DNA from: Prochlorococcus sp. AG-436-M02
GTDB lineage: Bacteria; Cyanobacteriota; Cyanobacteriia; PCC-6307; Cyanobiaceae
Reading direction: 5' to 3'
DNA length: 64,000 bases
NCBI GenBank assembly: GCA_003212515.1
Contig: QCPL01000001.1
Span: 1-64,000 of the forward strand
This document shows, piece by piece, positions 43,748 through 52,728 of the stretch; the stretch's first letter is position 1, and each line of letters starts with the position of its first letter. The notes below the pieces were generated by a model. That model saw nothing but the letters and a program-made list of their open reading frames with translations. It searched no databases and was not told the DNA's origin. Both the position numbers and the translations under genes were made by a program.

Positions 43748-45059
43748 TTGGCTTCAGGAACTTCCAAAGTAACTTTAGCTCTCTGCCTTTCATTTCCATT
43801 AAGCCCCATTTAACATTAATAGGTGCTCTTTGGAACATAGTCCACATTGCATTTACGAGTTCTTTTAATGTTAATGTATTTGTAAGAAATTTATACCATT
43901 GATTGTTTGATAAGCCAAAAAAACTTTTGAAAAAATATCTTAATTGTCCCTCTTGGAATCGCATCAATTTCTCTAATCCAAATTGGTAGAGGGCTTGTTT
44001 CCTTCTAAGTTCTTTAGGCCAAAGTGTTTCCCAACCTATTTTTGCAATTTCCGATGGTGTTTTTGATTTGTCTTTAATGGCTTTCGCAATTGCTTTTGCT
44101 AAGGATGGGGCTCTTCTAAGTAAACCACCAACTAAATAACCTGATGCTGGATGAACCATCCCTGCGGCCCCACCAAAGCCAAGAATTGATTGATTTAAAT
44201 CTGGTATAGGGATATTCATTGGTAGAAAAATTCCGTGTTCTTCATGCTCAACTTTTAAAATCTCTATATTTCTATGCTTTAATCTTGATTTAAGTCTTGT
44301 TTTTAGTGTTTCTATCTCCACTGGAGGAGCTAAACCTAAGGAGGTTTCTTCTAAGAAGAATTTTCCATTACCCATATCCATTGCATATAAAAACGTAGGA
44401 GGATCTAGCTTTTCATTTTTATTCAGATGATTGCATCTATAGTCCATCAAGACAAATTGACCTTTATCAACAGGCGGTTCACTGAATTCACCTACTATTC
44501 CATAACATGTTTGTACAGCTATATCTCCATTATTTGGAATATTAAGAAAAACTGGGTCATAACCAGAAGCATCGACAATTAGTTTTGAAACTATCCTGTC
44601 ACCATCAGTGGTTGTAACAGTACTGTTCTTCGAATTAATTTCAAAATTTTCTGCTTTGCCCCTATAAAAATGTATAGAAGCTTCCTTGCATTGATTTAGC
44701 CAATATTCTTGAAGCTTTTTCTTATCAAACAGGCCATAGTCTCGATTGTGTTGAATTGGTTGATTGTGAAGCGAGTTTTTGTCTGTTGATCCTTTCCCTA
44801 GAAAACTAACTGTATTGGACCAACGATGATTTAATAAATTCTCTACGCCTAATTCATCTACTTCTTCTCCCCAAATTCCATATGTGTAAGGCCATGGTTC
44901 AGATGGATCATGTAATGAAAGTAGACCAACTTCAAGATTTTCTTGGCCTAGTGCTGCTGCTATTGATAAGCCACTTGGACCAGCTCCTATTACTAATACG
45001 TCCATAGGTGATTTTGTACCCATGCTTATCAGAGCATGCTCCTTAAGCGAAACTTGCAA
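43740..45059 (-). CDS. crtL: lycopene beta-cyclase
   Basis: CrtL-b cyclises the ends of lycopene into beta-ionone rings for beta-carotene and zeaxanthin. The 439 residues begin with the FAD-binding LVIGAGPSGLSIAAALGQ, then PWPYTYGIWGEEVDELGVEN, HRWSNTVSF and the family DYRCNHL region; GFGGAAGMVHPASGYLVGGL is the C-terminal cyclase motif, followed by RFQEGQLRYFFKSFFGL. The sequence agrees closely with the remembered Synechococcus CrtL rather than the epsilon enzyme CrtL-e. It leads an operon with an overlapping SDR. Confidence 0.93.
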   Translation of the reverse strand: MQVSLKEHALISMGTKSPMDVLVIGAGPSGLSIAAALGQENLEVGLLSLHDPSEPWPYTYGIWGEEVDELGVENLLNHRWSNTVSFLGKGSTDKNSLHNQPIQHNRDYGLFDKKKLQEYWLNQCKEASIHFYRGKAENFEINSKNSTVTTTDGDRIVSKLIVDASGYDPVFLNIPNNGDIAVQTCYGIVGEFSEPPVDKGQFVLMDYRCNHLNKNEKLDPPTFLYAMDMGNGKFFLEETSLGLAPPVEIETLKTRLKSRLKHRNIEILKVEHEEHGIFLPMNIPIPDLNQSILGFGGAAGMVHPASGYLVGGLLRRAPSLAKAIAKAIKDKSKTPSEIAKIGWETLWPKELRRKQALYQFGLEKLMRFQEGQLRYFFKSFFGLSNNQWYKFLTNTLTLKELVNAMWTMFQRAPINVKWGLMEMKGRELKLLWKFLKPSV

Positions 45060-45333
45060 ATGATAAATAACTTATCCAGTCTCTTAGGCACTTTGCCCCT
45101 CCTTTCTAGACTATTGATAAGAGAATAACCTGAAGTGGTCTTTCAAATACCATTCATTGAATTTTTATTTACTAGATGTAGCTATTATGTTGTTAATCAG
45201 TACAGATTTTTTTTATTATTGATGTCTTCGACTCATTAATGTTTTGTAAAACAATTTCCAAGAGATTATATTTACTCTTTAATTAATCTAAAATGCTATT
45301 CTTCTAGTACTTTTTTAACTTGCTTCGATTGCT

Positions 45334-46368
45334 TTGAGTATAATACCTAAAATGAATTATAAAAATCAAAGAAGAATACTTATAACGGGAGCTACTTCTG
45401 GCATTGGATATCAAGCTGCACGATATTTTCTTGAAAATGATCATAAGCTAACTGTCTTGTGCAGGAATTCTTCAAGGGTTGACTCTACTATTAATTCCTT
45501 AAAGAGTGATAATATACCCATCTCAAGAATTGAAGAATTAGCTTGTTTTCATATTGTTGATTTATCTGATTTGAATTCAATACAAGAATTTGCTGATTTT
45601 CAACTTTCAAGGAATTCTATAATAGATACTATAATTTTCAATGCGGGACTTCAATACACAGGTTCAAAAGCTATAAGAAGATCTCAGCAAGGAATAGAAC
45701 TAACTTTTGCTGTTAATCACCTTAGCCATTTTTATTTAGCTCATAAATTATTTCCTTTACTTTATAAATCAACCATACCTAGAGTTGTTATTACCGCATC
45801 AGAGGTGCATAATCCTCAATCCCCAGGAGGGCAGGTAGGTAAAAGAGCAGGTCTTTCTGAACTTGAAGGTATTAAGAAATTATCAGACTTTGAAATGATA
45901 GATGGAGTTTCCCTTTTTGATGCTGACAAGGCTTATAAAGATAGCAAACTATGTAATGTTTTATTTGCTAAAGAATTATCACGTAAACTTGTCATGAGAA
46001 ATATTGATATCCCTATTATATGCTGGGCTCCTGGTTTAGTAATTCCTTTATCTAAAGAAGGTTTTTTTAGACATAGCAGACGAAATAATGAATTTGGTCA
46101 AATTTTATTTGCTTTTATAGCAAGGGATTTATTGCGTATCACAGAATCACCTCAGAATGCAGGTAAGATTCTTTTTAACTTATCAACTTTTGAGTCATAT
46201 CAGAAGGAGAAATTTCTTTACTTGTCTAATAATATTAAGACCATAGGCAAAATGATTTTAAAAGAAAAAGCTATTAGCAGTGAGGCAAATAATAAAGAAA
46301 AAGCCAGAATTCTTTGGGATTCATCTTATAATTTAATTAATAAGTTTGTTTCTATAAATTCAATCTAA
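45334..46368 (+). CDS. POR-like short-chain dehydrogenase
   Basis: A 344-residue SDR. The cofactor motif is RILITGATSGIGYQAARYFL, the NAG motif IIFNAGLQYTGS, the serine is in VVITASEVHNPQ, and the catalytic pair in ADKAYKDSKLCNVLFAKELS. The YKDSK-xCN form is typical of light-dependent protochlorophyllide oxidoreductase rather than of ordinary SDRs, but the rest is more like retinol-dehydrogenase-type SDRs, so it may be a POR relative rather than POR itself. A TTG start at 45334 or an ATG at 45352 is possible. Bases 45060-45333 upstream hold no gene and probably carry its promoter. Confidence 0.8.
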   Translation: MSIIPKMNYKNQRRILITGATSGIGYQAARYFLENDHKLTVLCRNSSRVDSTINSLKSDNIPISRIEELACFHIVDLSDLNSIQEFADFQLSRNSIIDTIIFNAGLQYTGSKAIRRSQQGIELTFAVNHLSHFYLAHKLFPLLYKSTIPRVVITASEVHNPQSPGGQVGKRAGLSELEGIKKLSDFEMIDGVSLFDADKAYKDSKLCNVLFAKELSRKLVMRNIDIPIICWAPGLVIPLSKEGFFRHSRRNNEFGQILFAFIARDLLRITESPQNAGKILFNLSTFESYQKEKFLYLSNNIKTIGKMILKEKAISSEANNKEKARILWDSSYNLINKFVSINSI

Positions 46369-46378
46369 TTAACAAGGT

Positions 46379-47395
46379 CTATTTAGAAAGATGAATAGTT
46401 TGTGTTGGGAAGGCAAAGGCTATCTTTTCTTTTTCGAATAACTTCATTATTTCAAGATTTATTTTTTGTTGTGCGTTCATTGCGGAAAGGTAATCATTTG
46501 TTGGTATGTAATAAACAAGTTCGAAAATAAGGCTACTTTCACCAAACTCTGTAAAATGGCATCTATCAAATAATGCATTTTCTGTTTGATCTATTATTTT
46601 CTTTATCATCTTAGGAATTAATTGCATTTGAGTATAATTAGTATCGTAAGTTACACCAATTTTATGAACTAAACGCCTTTGCTTCATTTCCGCATAGTTA
46701 GAAATAACTCCATTGGTTAAGTTACTATTACTCATTACTATAATCTCTCCATTAATACTCCTCATTCTTGTAGACCTAACACCAACTCTTTCCACTTTTG
46801 CTAGAACACCATCAATATGTATAAATTGACCGTTCTGAAAAGGCTTATCTAAAAGTATAGTTATATATTCAAAGAACTCTTGAACAGGCTCTTTTAAAGC
46901 AAGCCCTGCTCCTATGCCACCTGCACTTAGTAAAGCCCATATTGCTGCCATTTGTACGCCCACATTATTTAAATAAAAAACAATTCCAATACACCATATA
47001 ATTGCTCTTACCATTGGGCTTAGTGACTTAAGCATTGTACTTACAGCAGCATCATTTATTCTCTCTGACCAACGTTGAATTAACCTAAGAAGTATTCTAT
47101 TTATAAGCCTAACTATTAGGATCAATAGAATTAATTTAAAAATACCATTAATACCTTCATTGAGACCAAAACTAGTTGTTTTAATTGCTAATATTTTCCA
47201 TGAAGTAAATGCACTGATAGATATCCCTAAGGGCTTGATTGTCTCTAGTATTACCTTGAGTACGTAGTCATCAGTTTTGCTTTTTGTTCTTTTAACTACT
47301 TTGTTGAAAACACTCCTAAGGACTTTAGATCCAACAAGTGTAATTATAATTCCTAATATAAATATGCAGCCGGAGCTGATTAACCTTGTGTACAT
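46379..47395 (-). CDS. MscS-family mechanosensitive channel
   Basis: A 338-residue small-conductance mechanosensitive channel homologue that would release solutes upon hypo-osmotic shock. Four N-terminal helices are followed by the pore-lining helix (IWALLSAGGIGAGLALKEPV, glycine/alanine-packed) and the cytoplasmic beta domain (KVERVGVRSTRMRSINGEII, MSNSNLTNGVISNYAEMKQR). It converges on the POR-like gene with stops 10 bases apart. Given the nearby compatible-solute-like genes, osmotic balance is a plausible context. Confidence 0.9.
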   Translation of the reverse strand: MYTRLISSGCIFILGIIITLVGSKVLRSVFNKVVKRTKSKTDDYVLKVILETIKPLGISISAFTSWKILAIKTTSFGLNEGINGIFKLILLILIVRLINRILLRLIQRWSERINDAAVSTMLKSLSPMVRAIIWCIGIVFYLNNVGVQMAAIWALLSAGGIGAGLALKEPVQEFFEYITILLDKPFQNGQFIHIDGVLAKVERVGVRSTRMRSINGEIIVMSNSNLTNGVISNYAEMKQRRLVHKIGVTYDTNYTQMQLIPKMIKKIIDQTENALFDRCHFTEFGESSLIFELVYYIPTNDYLSAMNAQQKINLEIMKLFEKEKIAFAFPTQTIHLSK

Positions 47396-47529
47396 TTGAT
47401 CAAAGTAATTAGCTTATCTAATTATGACACCTAAATTAAATTTTAGCTATAAATTACTATTTTGATCTTTAAGGCATTTTTTTATATTTCTATTAGTCAT
47501 TATTTGTTTAATCTCTATTGTTTATACTC

Positions 47530-48132
47530 TCACTCTCTAATTCTTTTTATTATTTTACTAACTTCTTTAAATCTTGAATTTGATGCTGTTTTGCATAATT
47601 CAAATATTGCCATCTCCGATGATGAAATAGTAATTCCAGCATTAGCCATCCTATTTATTGCCATGTTGTGATCATAACTGTTTCTGCTCATAACAGCGTC
47701 AGAAATAACTTGAACATTAAAGCCATATCTATAAAAATCAAATGCACTTTGCATAATACATACATGTGTTTCTACTCCAGTTATTAAAATATTCTCTATC
47801 TTCCTCAACTCTAATTCTTTGATTAAACCATTACATGCATAACAAGAAAAACTCATCTTAGGGAAAATATTAGATTCTTTTACTTTTATTAGCTCCTCAA
47901 TTGTATTGCCAAGTTTTTGAGGATTTTGCTCTGAATAAAATGTATTAACATCTAGTAATTGACATGCATCAGATACCTTATTCAGATTAAAAATCATGTT
48001 TTCACTATGAGGAATGCCCTTGATTAATTTTTCTTGAACATCAATTATAATTAATGCCGTTTTGTTGGCTTCGAAGAGATTAACGGCATTATTATCTCTT
48101 CCTGTAGTGCTTTCAGACTCTGATTTAATCAA
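47530..48132 (-). CDS. isochorismatase-family cysteine hydrolase
   Basis: A 200-residue hydrolase with the family triad: Asp in ALIIIDVQEKLIKGI, Lys in FPKMSFSCYACNG and the nucleophile Cys in ILITGVETHVCIMQSAFDFY, followed by VISDAVMSRN. The family includes nicotinamidases and isochorismatases; the specific substrate is not evident. It is divergent from fur (157-base gap). Confidence 0.88.
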   Translation of the reverse strand: MIKSESESTTGRDNNAVNLFEANKTALIIIDVQEKLIKGIPHSENMIFNLNKVSDACQLLDVNTFYSEQNPQKLGNTIEELIKVKESNIFPKMSFSCYACNGLIKELELRKIENILITGVETHVCIMQSAFDFYRYGFNVQVISDAVMSRNSYDHNMAINRMANAGITISSSEMAIFELCKTASNSRFKEVSKIIKRIRE

Positions 48133-48288
48133 AACTAAGGTTGGTAATTATTGGTAACTTCTAAATATTATATTTTTTTTCATAGTTTATCAAGTTAAAA
48201 TTCTCAACTTTTGGGGGTAATTACCTAGCTAGGGATATTTACTCTTCTCGCATTAGCTTGTATTATTGAGAATATCTTATCTATAGAT

Positions 48289-48741
48289 GTGAAACTAAAC
48301 GCAGGATATTCTTCATTAGCCTCTCCTCTTGAATTAGGCCTTCACAAGAGCGGGCTTCGGCTTACTCCTCAGCGTAAGAAAGTTTTGGATTTGTTTCAGA
48401 GAATAGGAAGTGGTAATCATTTAAGTGCTGAAGAGGTACATGCCCATCTTTTACAGATGAAGTCGAGGGTTTCTTTGGCAACTATTTATCGAACACTTCG
48501 ACTCTTAGTAAGAATGGGCTTTTTACATGAACTAGAGTTAAGTGAAGGGGGACATAGATTTGAATTGTTAAGCAAAGATCACCCTGATCATCATCACTTG
48601 GTTTGCATAAATTGTGGCAGGACTGAAGAATTTGAAAGTGATGAAGTGGTTGATGCAGGTCGTAAGGCTGCAGAAAACAAAGGCTTTAAATTGATTGAAT
48701 CTACTTTGAACGTTAGGGCGTTATGTCCACAATGTATTTAA
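48289..48741 (+). CDS. fur: Fur-family metalloregulator
   Basis: A 150-residue ferric-uptake-regulator-type repressor. The winged helix is visible: LGLHKSGLRLTPQRKKVLDL, GNHLSAEEVHAHL, and VSLATIYRTLRLLVRMGFLH. The metal-sensing part carries DHPDHHHLVCINCGRTEEFE, with His residues and a CxxC, and a second CxxC in ALCPQCI at the C-terminus (structural zinc). Close agreement with cyanobacterial FurA favours iron control over Zur or PerR. GTG start. An AT-rich promoter region with GAATATCTTATC lies upstream. Confidence 0.92.
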   Translation: MKLNAGYSSLASPLELGLHKSGLRLTPQRKKVLDLFQRIGSGNHLSAEEVHAHLLQMKSRVSLATIYRTLRLLVRMGFLHELELSEGGHRFELLSKDHPDHHHLVCINCGRTEEFESDEVVDAGRKAAENKGFKLIESTLNVRALCPQCI

Positions 48742-48752
48742 TATATAAATTT

Positions 48753-49682
48753 TCAAGTAAGAGAACCTCCACAGCTTGATCCATTACCAGCAGTACACCC
48801 AAAACAATGGCTATCTACAGTAATTTCTTTTGCTTCCATAATTATATTTCCTTCTGATAAATCTTTTAATGTTCTAGGAAATATATTAACTGCCTTCCCT
48901 AATTGTTGATTAAAATCACAATCAAATAAATTTCCCTGCCAGTCAACACTTAGAGTACTTTTGCACATTACTGATTTAAGATTATCTGGATTATGATTTT
49001 TCTCCAGTAAATTTTGATAACTGTTTAACTTTCCTTGTTTCTGAAGATATTGTGCGAATCTGTTAATGGGCATATTTGCAAGAACAAGAAGATTATTAAA
49101 TCTAATTCCATATTTTTTATTTAGAACATTCTTATATTCTTTTTCTAAATCATTTTGGGAAGGTGGTAAGTTTGCACCGATTGGATTGTATACAAGATCT
49201 AACTTTAGTTCTCCTTCCTCATTTCCATAACCTAAGTTGTTTAAGATTTTTAATACACTAATACTTTTTTTAAATACATCTTTACCACGCTGCTTATCTA
49301 CATTCTCTTCTTCATAGCATGGAAGAGATGCTACTATCTTTACTTTAGATTCAGCAAGATATGTGGCCAGATCTTTATAGCCAGGCTCTAAAAGTATTGT
49401 TAGATTGCATCTGTCTATAATATTTATATTTAGTTTAGAAGTCTCACTAACAAGTTCTTTGAAAAGAGGATGCATTTCCGGCGCACCACCTGTAATATCT
49501 AGGGTTTGAATTCTATATTTATTAATTATCTTTGGAATCAATGAGATATTAAATGAATCCATCATTTCTTTCCTATGAGGACCTGCGTTGACATGACAGT
49601 GCTGGCAGGATTGGTTACATTTGTATCCCAGGTTAACTTGTAATGTCTTTAAGCTACCTCTCTTTATATTTGGAAATTCCAT
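48753..49682 (-). CDS. arsS: ArsS-like radical SAM protein
   Basis: A 309-residue radical SAM enzyme with the cluster motif NLGYKCNQSCQHCHVNAGPH (CxxxCxxC), TLDITGGAPEMHPLFKEL, and a Cys-rich C-terminal domain (SVMCKSTLSVDWQGNLFDCD, and SHCFGCTAGNGSSCGGS). This architecture fits the arsenosugar-biosynthesis ArsS family (radical SAM plus DUF3641). It may make arsenosugars from methylated arsenic; no arsM is in the window. It is downstream of the StpA-like gene on the same strand and converges on fur. Confidence 0.88.
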   Translation of the reverse strand: MEFPNIKRGSLKTLQVNLGYKCNQSCQHCHVNAGPHRKEMMDSFNISLIPKIINKYRIQTLDITGGAPEMHPLFKELVSETSKLNINIIDRCNLTILLEPGYKDLATYLAESKVKIVASLPCYEEENVDKQRGKDVFKKSISVLKILNNLGYGNEEGELKLDLVYNPIGANLPPSQNDLEKEYKNVLNKKYGIRFNNLLVLANMPINRFAQYLQKQGKLNSYQNLLEKNHNPDNLKSVMCKSTLSVDWQGNLFDCDFNQQLGKAVNIFPRTLKDLSEGNIIMEAKEITVDSHCFGCTAGNGSSCGGSLT

Positions 49683-49742
49683 TTCTATAGAATTACTTAT
49701 TTATAATTTTAACTTAGAAATAACTCTAGTGCTTTAAGTATC

Positions 49743-50960
49743 TTAATTAGCTAAAAATGCTTTCCTTTCTCTAGCGAAATTAATTATCCACTCCTTGTAC
49801 TCTTCTGGACCTTTGTCCATTACAACCGTAAAGTTAAGCTCGTCTTGTTCATCAGTAATTCCTTTAAAATCACCACCGCTTATTGAAGGTCTATATACTT
49901 CTCCAAAACTACTATCCACAAAAATAATTTGATTATCCTTATTATAAACTTCTCCTAGCCTTTGAATGAGTGTTAAGAATCCTCTGTCACTTCCTCCTCT
50001 AAGCCATTGATTAGTTTTCTGATCTTTTGTTGAAGTGATTGTATCGCCTACACCTATGATTGTTGGCATCTCCTCGTGTCCAACTTTTATTTCACAAAGA
50101 TTAATTAGCTTTTCTATTGTGTTAGGGGCATTTCTAACGTTGAAATCTTCACCAAAAGGATAATTCCCTGTTTTGTAAGAAAAATATTTATTTAATAGAA
50201 CTAATAGACCTGCTTGTTTTAATGCACCTTTTATAATTAACTGTATGTCCGTGCTTCCTATATCCTCTGTTGTTGCATATTTAACAATTTCACTTCCATT
50301 TTGAGTCCCTAAGTTTGGTGATATGTGCAAATAAAAAGAATTCTCTAACCCTGACTCTGATGAAAAACTAATTATTTTATCCATTACATCTTTCATTATT
50401 GATTGAAGTTTTACTATTTTCTCGAGATCATTGTTAACCATTAAGAATAGGCTATTAAGATTTATTGCAGGAGAATATCTAGTATCACAAACAGCTATAT
50501 CAACTTCAATCTCTATTCTTTTATAGTCAATTTCAGGGAAGTATTTAAGTAGTTCTATTTCCAAGAGATTCTTCATTTTTATAGGGACACTATTAAGGAA
50601 TAAGCTCTCTTTCTTGCTTAAACCTAATGTCTCAACATTTCCAAAATTATCTTGGTACTCTATGCCACAAGCTGCCAAGCCTGGCAAATATAGACCTTTC
50701 TCTTTTGGAATTGTATTTGATCCAAAGGCTGTTTCTATTATTCTATTAACTCCTCTTCGCCCTTCGTGTTCACCGCATGTTAATACAGAAAATTCATGAC
50801 CAAGCTTTGAAACTTCTTGTACAAATCTTCTATCTATTTCCCTTTTAAGGGGATTCTTAACTAAAGGAATGCATACGCCATCAATGTCTTGAACAAATAG
50901 TATGTCTTTACATTTTAGTAATTGATCAATGTAAGCATCTATTTTATTTTTGAGAAGCAT
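49743..50960 (-). CDS. glucosylglycerol-phosphatase-like protein
   Basis: A 405-residue protein resembling glucosylglycerol 3-phosphate phosphatase (StpA/GgpP). It opens with a HAD-type nucleophile region KDILFVQDIDGVCIPLVKNP, then FVQEVSKLGHEFSVLTCGEH and GRRGVNRIIETAFG, and ends with a HAD-like acidic motif in MPTIIGVGDTITSTKDQK. In cyanobacteria StpA dephosphorylates the osmolyte precursor. Here the synthase ggpS is not seen, and the diverged sequence leaves substrate open. It is divergent from the Rossmann protein at 51143 over 182 bases. Confidence 0.82.
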   Translation of the reverse strand: MLLKNKIDAYIDQLLKCKDILFVQDIDGVCIPLVKNPLKREIDRRFVQEVSKLGHEFSVLTCGEHEGRRGVNRIIETAFGSNTIPKEKGLYLPGLAACGIEYQDNFGNVETLGLSKKESLFLNSVPIKMKNLLEIELLKYFPEIDYKRIEIEVDIAVCDTRYSPAINLNSLFLMVNNDLEKIVKLQSIMKDVMDKIISFSSESGLENSFYLHISPNLGTQNGSEIVKYATTEDIGSTDIQLIIKGALKQAGLLVLLNKYFSYKTGNYPFGEDFNVRNAPNTIEKLINLCEIKVGHEEMPTIIGVGDTITSTKDQKTNQWLRGGSDRGFLTLIQRLGEVYNKDNQIIFVDSSFGEVYRPSISGGDFKGITDEQDELNFTVVMDKGPEEYKEWIINFARERKAFLAN

Positions 50961-51142
50961 ACTTTATTGAAAGAAATTTCATTTGATTCACCATAGCACC
51001 TATTCTCTATATATAATATTTCATGAGATTCAAAGCCTCTATTTTTTAGAATCTTTATACTTTTCAATGCATTTAATTATATATACACTATACTTGAGGG
51101 AATCATTAGATTTTTACTTTCTTAATATTTTTATTATTTCTG

Positions 51143-52663
51143 ATGAAAAATAATTTCTTTGAGAATTGTAATGATAAACAGTCTATTGCATTAAGACTTA
51201 AGCAATTACAATCTGCAAAAGTTGGATTTTATAGTGTTGGTTTGTATCCAGCTTCATTAGCTTACAATTGTGCGATGCAAACAGACAGCATTAAGTTGCT
51301 TCTAGCTCCAAGGCCAGGTAGAGATATTTTAGGAGCATTTTCAGAAGAATCCAGGAAGCAACTTAATCCAAAATATGTGGAAAAAATGATTGAGATGTCG
51401 TTTTCTTTGGAAGATGGAATTAAAAGATCATATACGTTGGAGGATTTGTTCTTGAAATGTGATTTAGTAATTCTTTCTGCAAATAGCAATCATATCGAGA
51501 ATGATTTATTAGAGGCCTGTAGAATAAGAAGAATTTTGGGAAAAGAAGATGTTATTATAGCCTGTTTGGTTGGTTCATTTACTTATGATAAGGAAACTAA
51601 TTCGCCTTCTCTTTTATGCCAAAAAAATAATAACTTAGCATTCTTCTCCGGCTTCCATCGACATGGTGCATTACGTAACCCTATGGATAGCTTTACAGCT
51701 AATTTCTGTCATCCTGAACCTTTAAATGCATTGCTTGGTGCTCGTTTGTTAGATAGTTTATCTCCTAATATTCAGGTTTCTTCAGGAGTCCATAATGTTG
51801 AAGGTCAATATATCAAAGCTTCAAAAAATATTTCATCGATTTTTGCAGGCTTTGGACATACATTTCATAAAGAAAATCCCGGACTTCTGCCAACTTTGCT
51901 TACATTGTTATTGCATCAATGTTTGGATCAGGCAGCCACTGTTTCCATGAGTAGAGTTGATAGAAATAATTTTTACTCTAATGACAATCTTCCCTTAACC
52001 GAAATTGGTTATGGCGTACAAAGGATAGAAGCAGCACTTTCAAAAGATGGTGCTATGGAGAAAGTTAGAGACCATACTTTTAGTCAACTTACAGCAATGA
52101 TTGCTGATGTGAAAGGTAGCATGATGCTTCCTGTGTCAGGTAAGCCAACAAGAAATTTCCAAGTGGGACAGATATTTGCCAACCAAATTCATAAATTAAA
52201 GCGATGCCCTCATCACCTTGACGAACTTATTGATTGGTGTCAGTTTGAAGGACTATCATTAGGTGCTTTAGAAGGTATAAATTCTTTAAAGTATTGGCCA
52301 GAAATTCTGCAAAAATATTCACTATCATATCAAGACACTTCTATGATTAACCTTCTTTATTTGTCTATTTTTTCTAATCATGATGTTAAAAAAGATATAT
52401 ACAGTATTTTGACTGATAGCAGAGAACTAACTAGGTTTTGTCAAGAATCTGTTAGGCATGAATCTTCTTTGAGGATGAATCTTTTTTTGAATAATATTGA
52501 CAGGAAGGATGTAATTGATTTTATTTCTGATGCTGTACTTCATAAAGAGTTTGACACCATTAAATTTAATAATATCTTTCAGTCACAAAGGGATCTTACT
52601 ATGTCTAAAGAAGACTCAGCTTATTCAAAAATCAAACAGAATATTTATGACTTGTTTTCTTAA
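51143..52663 (+). CDS. GpsA-like Rossmann dehydrogenase
   Basis: A 506-residue protein that resembles NAD-dependent glycerol-3-phosphate dehydrogenase in layout. The N-terminal domain begins SAKVGFYSVGLYPASLAYNC, a weak Rossmann motif lacking the usual GxGxxG. Near residue 225 it carries VEGQYIKASKNISSIFAGFG, matching the GpsA helix with catalytic Lys-Asn (KN, then AG). PLTEIGYGVQRIEAALS is in the later helical domain. The cofactor motif is altered, so catalytic competence is uncertain. It is probably paired with the kinase-like gene downstream. Confidence 0.65.
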   Translation: MKNNFFENCNDKQSIALRLKQLQSAKVGFYSVGLYPASLAYNCAMQTDSIKLLLAPRPGRDILGAFSEESRKQLNPKYVEKMIEMSFSLEDGIKRSYTLEDLFLKCDLVILSANSNHIENDLLEACRIRRILGKEDVIIACLVGSFTYDKETNSPSLLCQKNNNLAFFSGFHRHGALRNPMDSFTANFCHPEPLNALLGARLLDSLSPNIQVSSGVHNVEGQYIKASKNISSIFAGFGHTFHKENPGLLPTLLTLLLHQCLDQAATVSMSRVDRNNFYSNDNLPLTEIGYGVQRIEAALSKDGAMEKVRDHTFSQLTAMIADVKGSMMLPVSGKPTRNFQVGQIFANQIHKLKRCPHHLDELIDWCQFEGLSLGALEGINSLKYWPEILQKYSLSYQDTSMINLLYLSIFSNHDVKKDIYSILTDSRELTRFCQESVRHESSLRMNLFLNNIDRKDVIDFISDAVLHKEFDTIKFNNIFQSQRDLTMSKEDSAYSKIKQNIYDLFS

Positions 52664-52728
52664 AGCTTAGAATAAGTTTTGAATACTATTTCTATGTCAT
52701 ATCGCTTAATCTGTGAGATTTAATTTAA

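Noticed and set aside
48240-48289. A possible Fur box in GTATTATTGAGAATATC upstream of fur
   Set aside because: The symmetry is weak compared with the Fur consensus and the region is AT-rich, so the match is not distinguishable from chance by eye.
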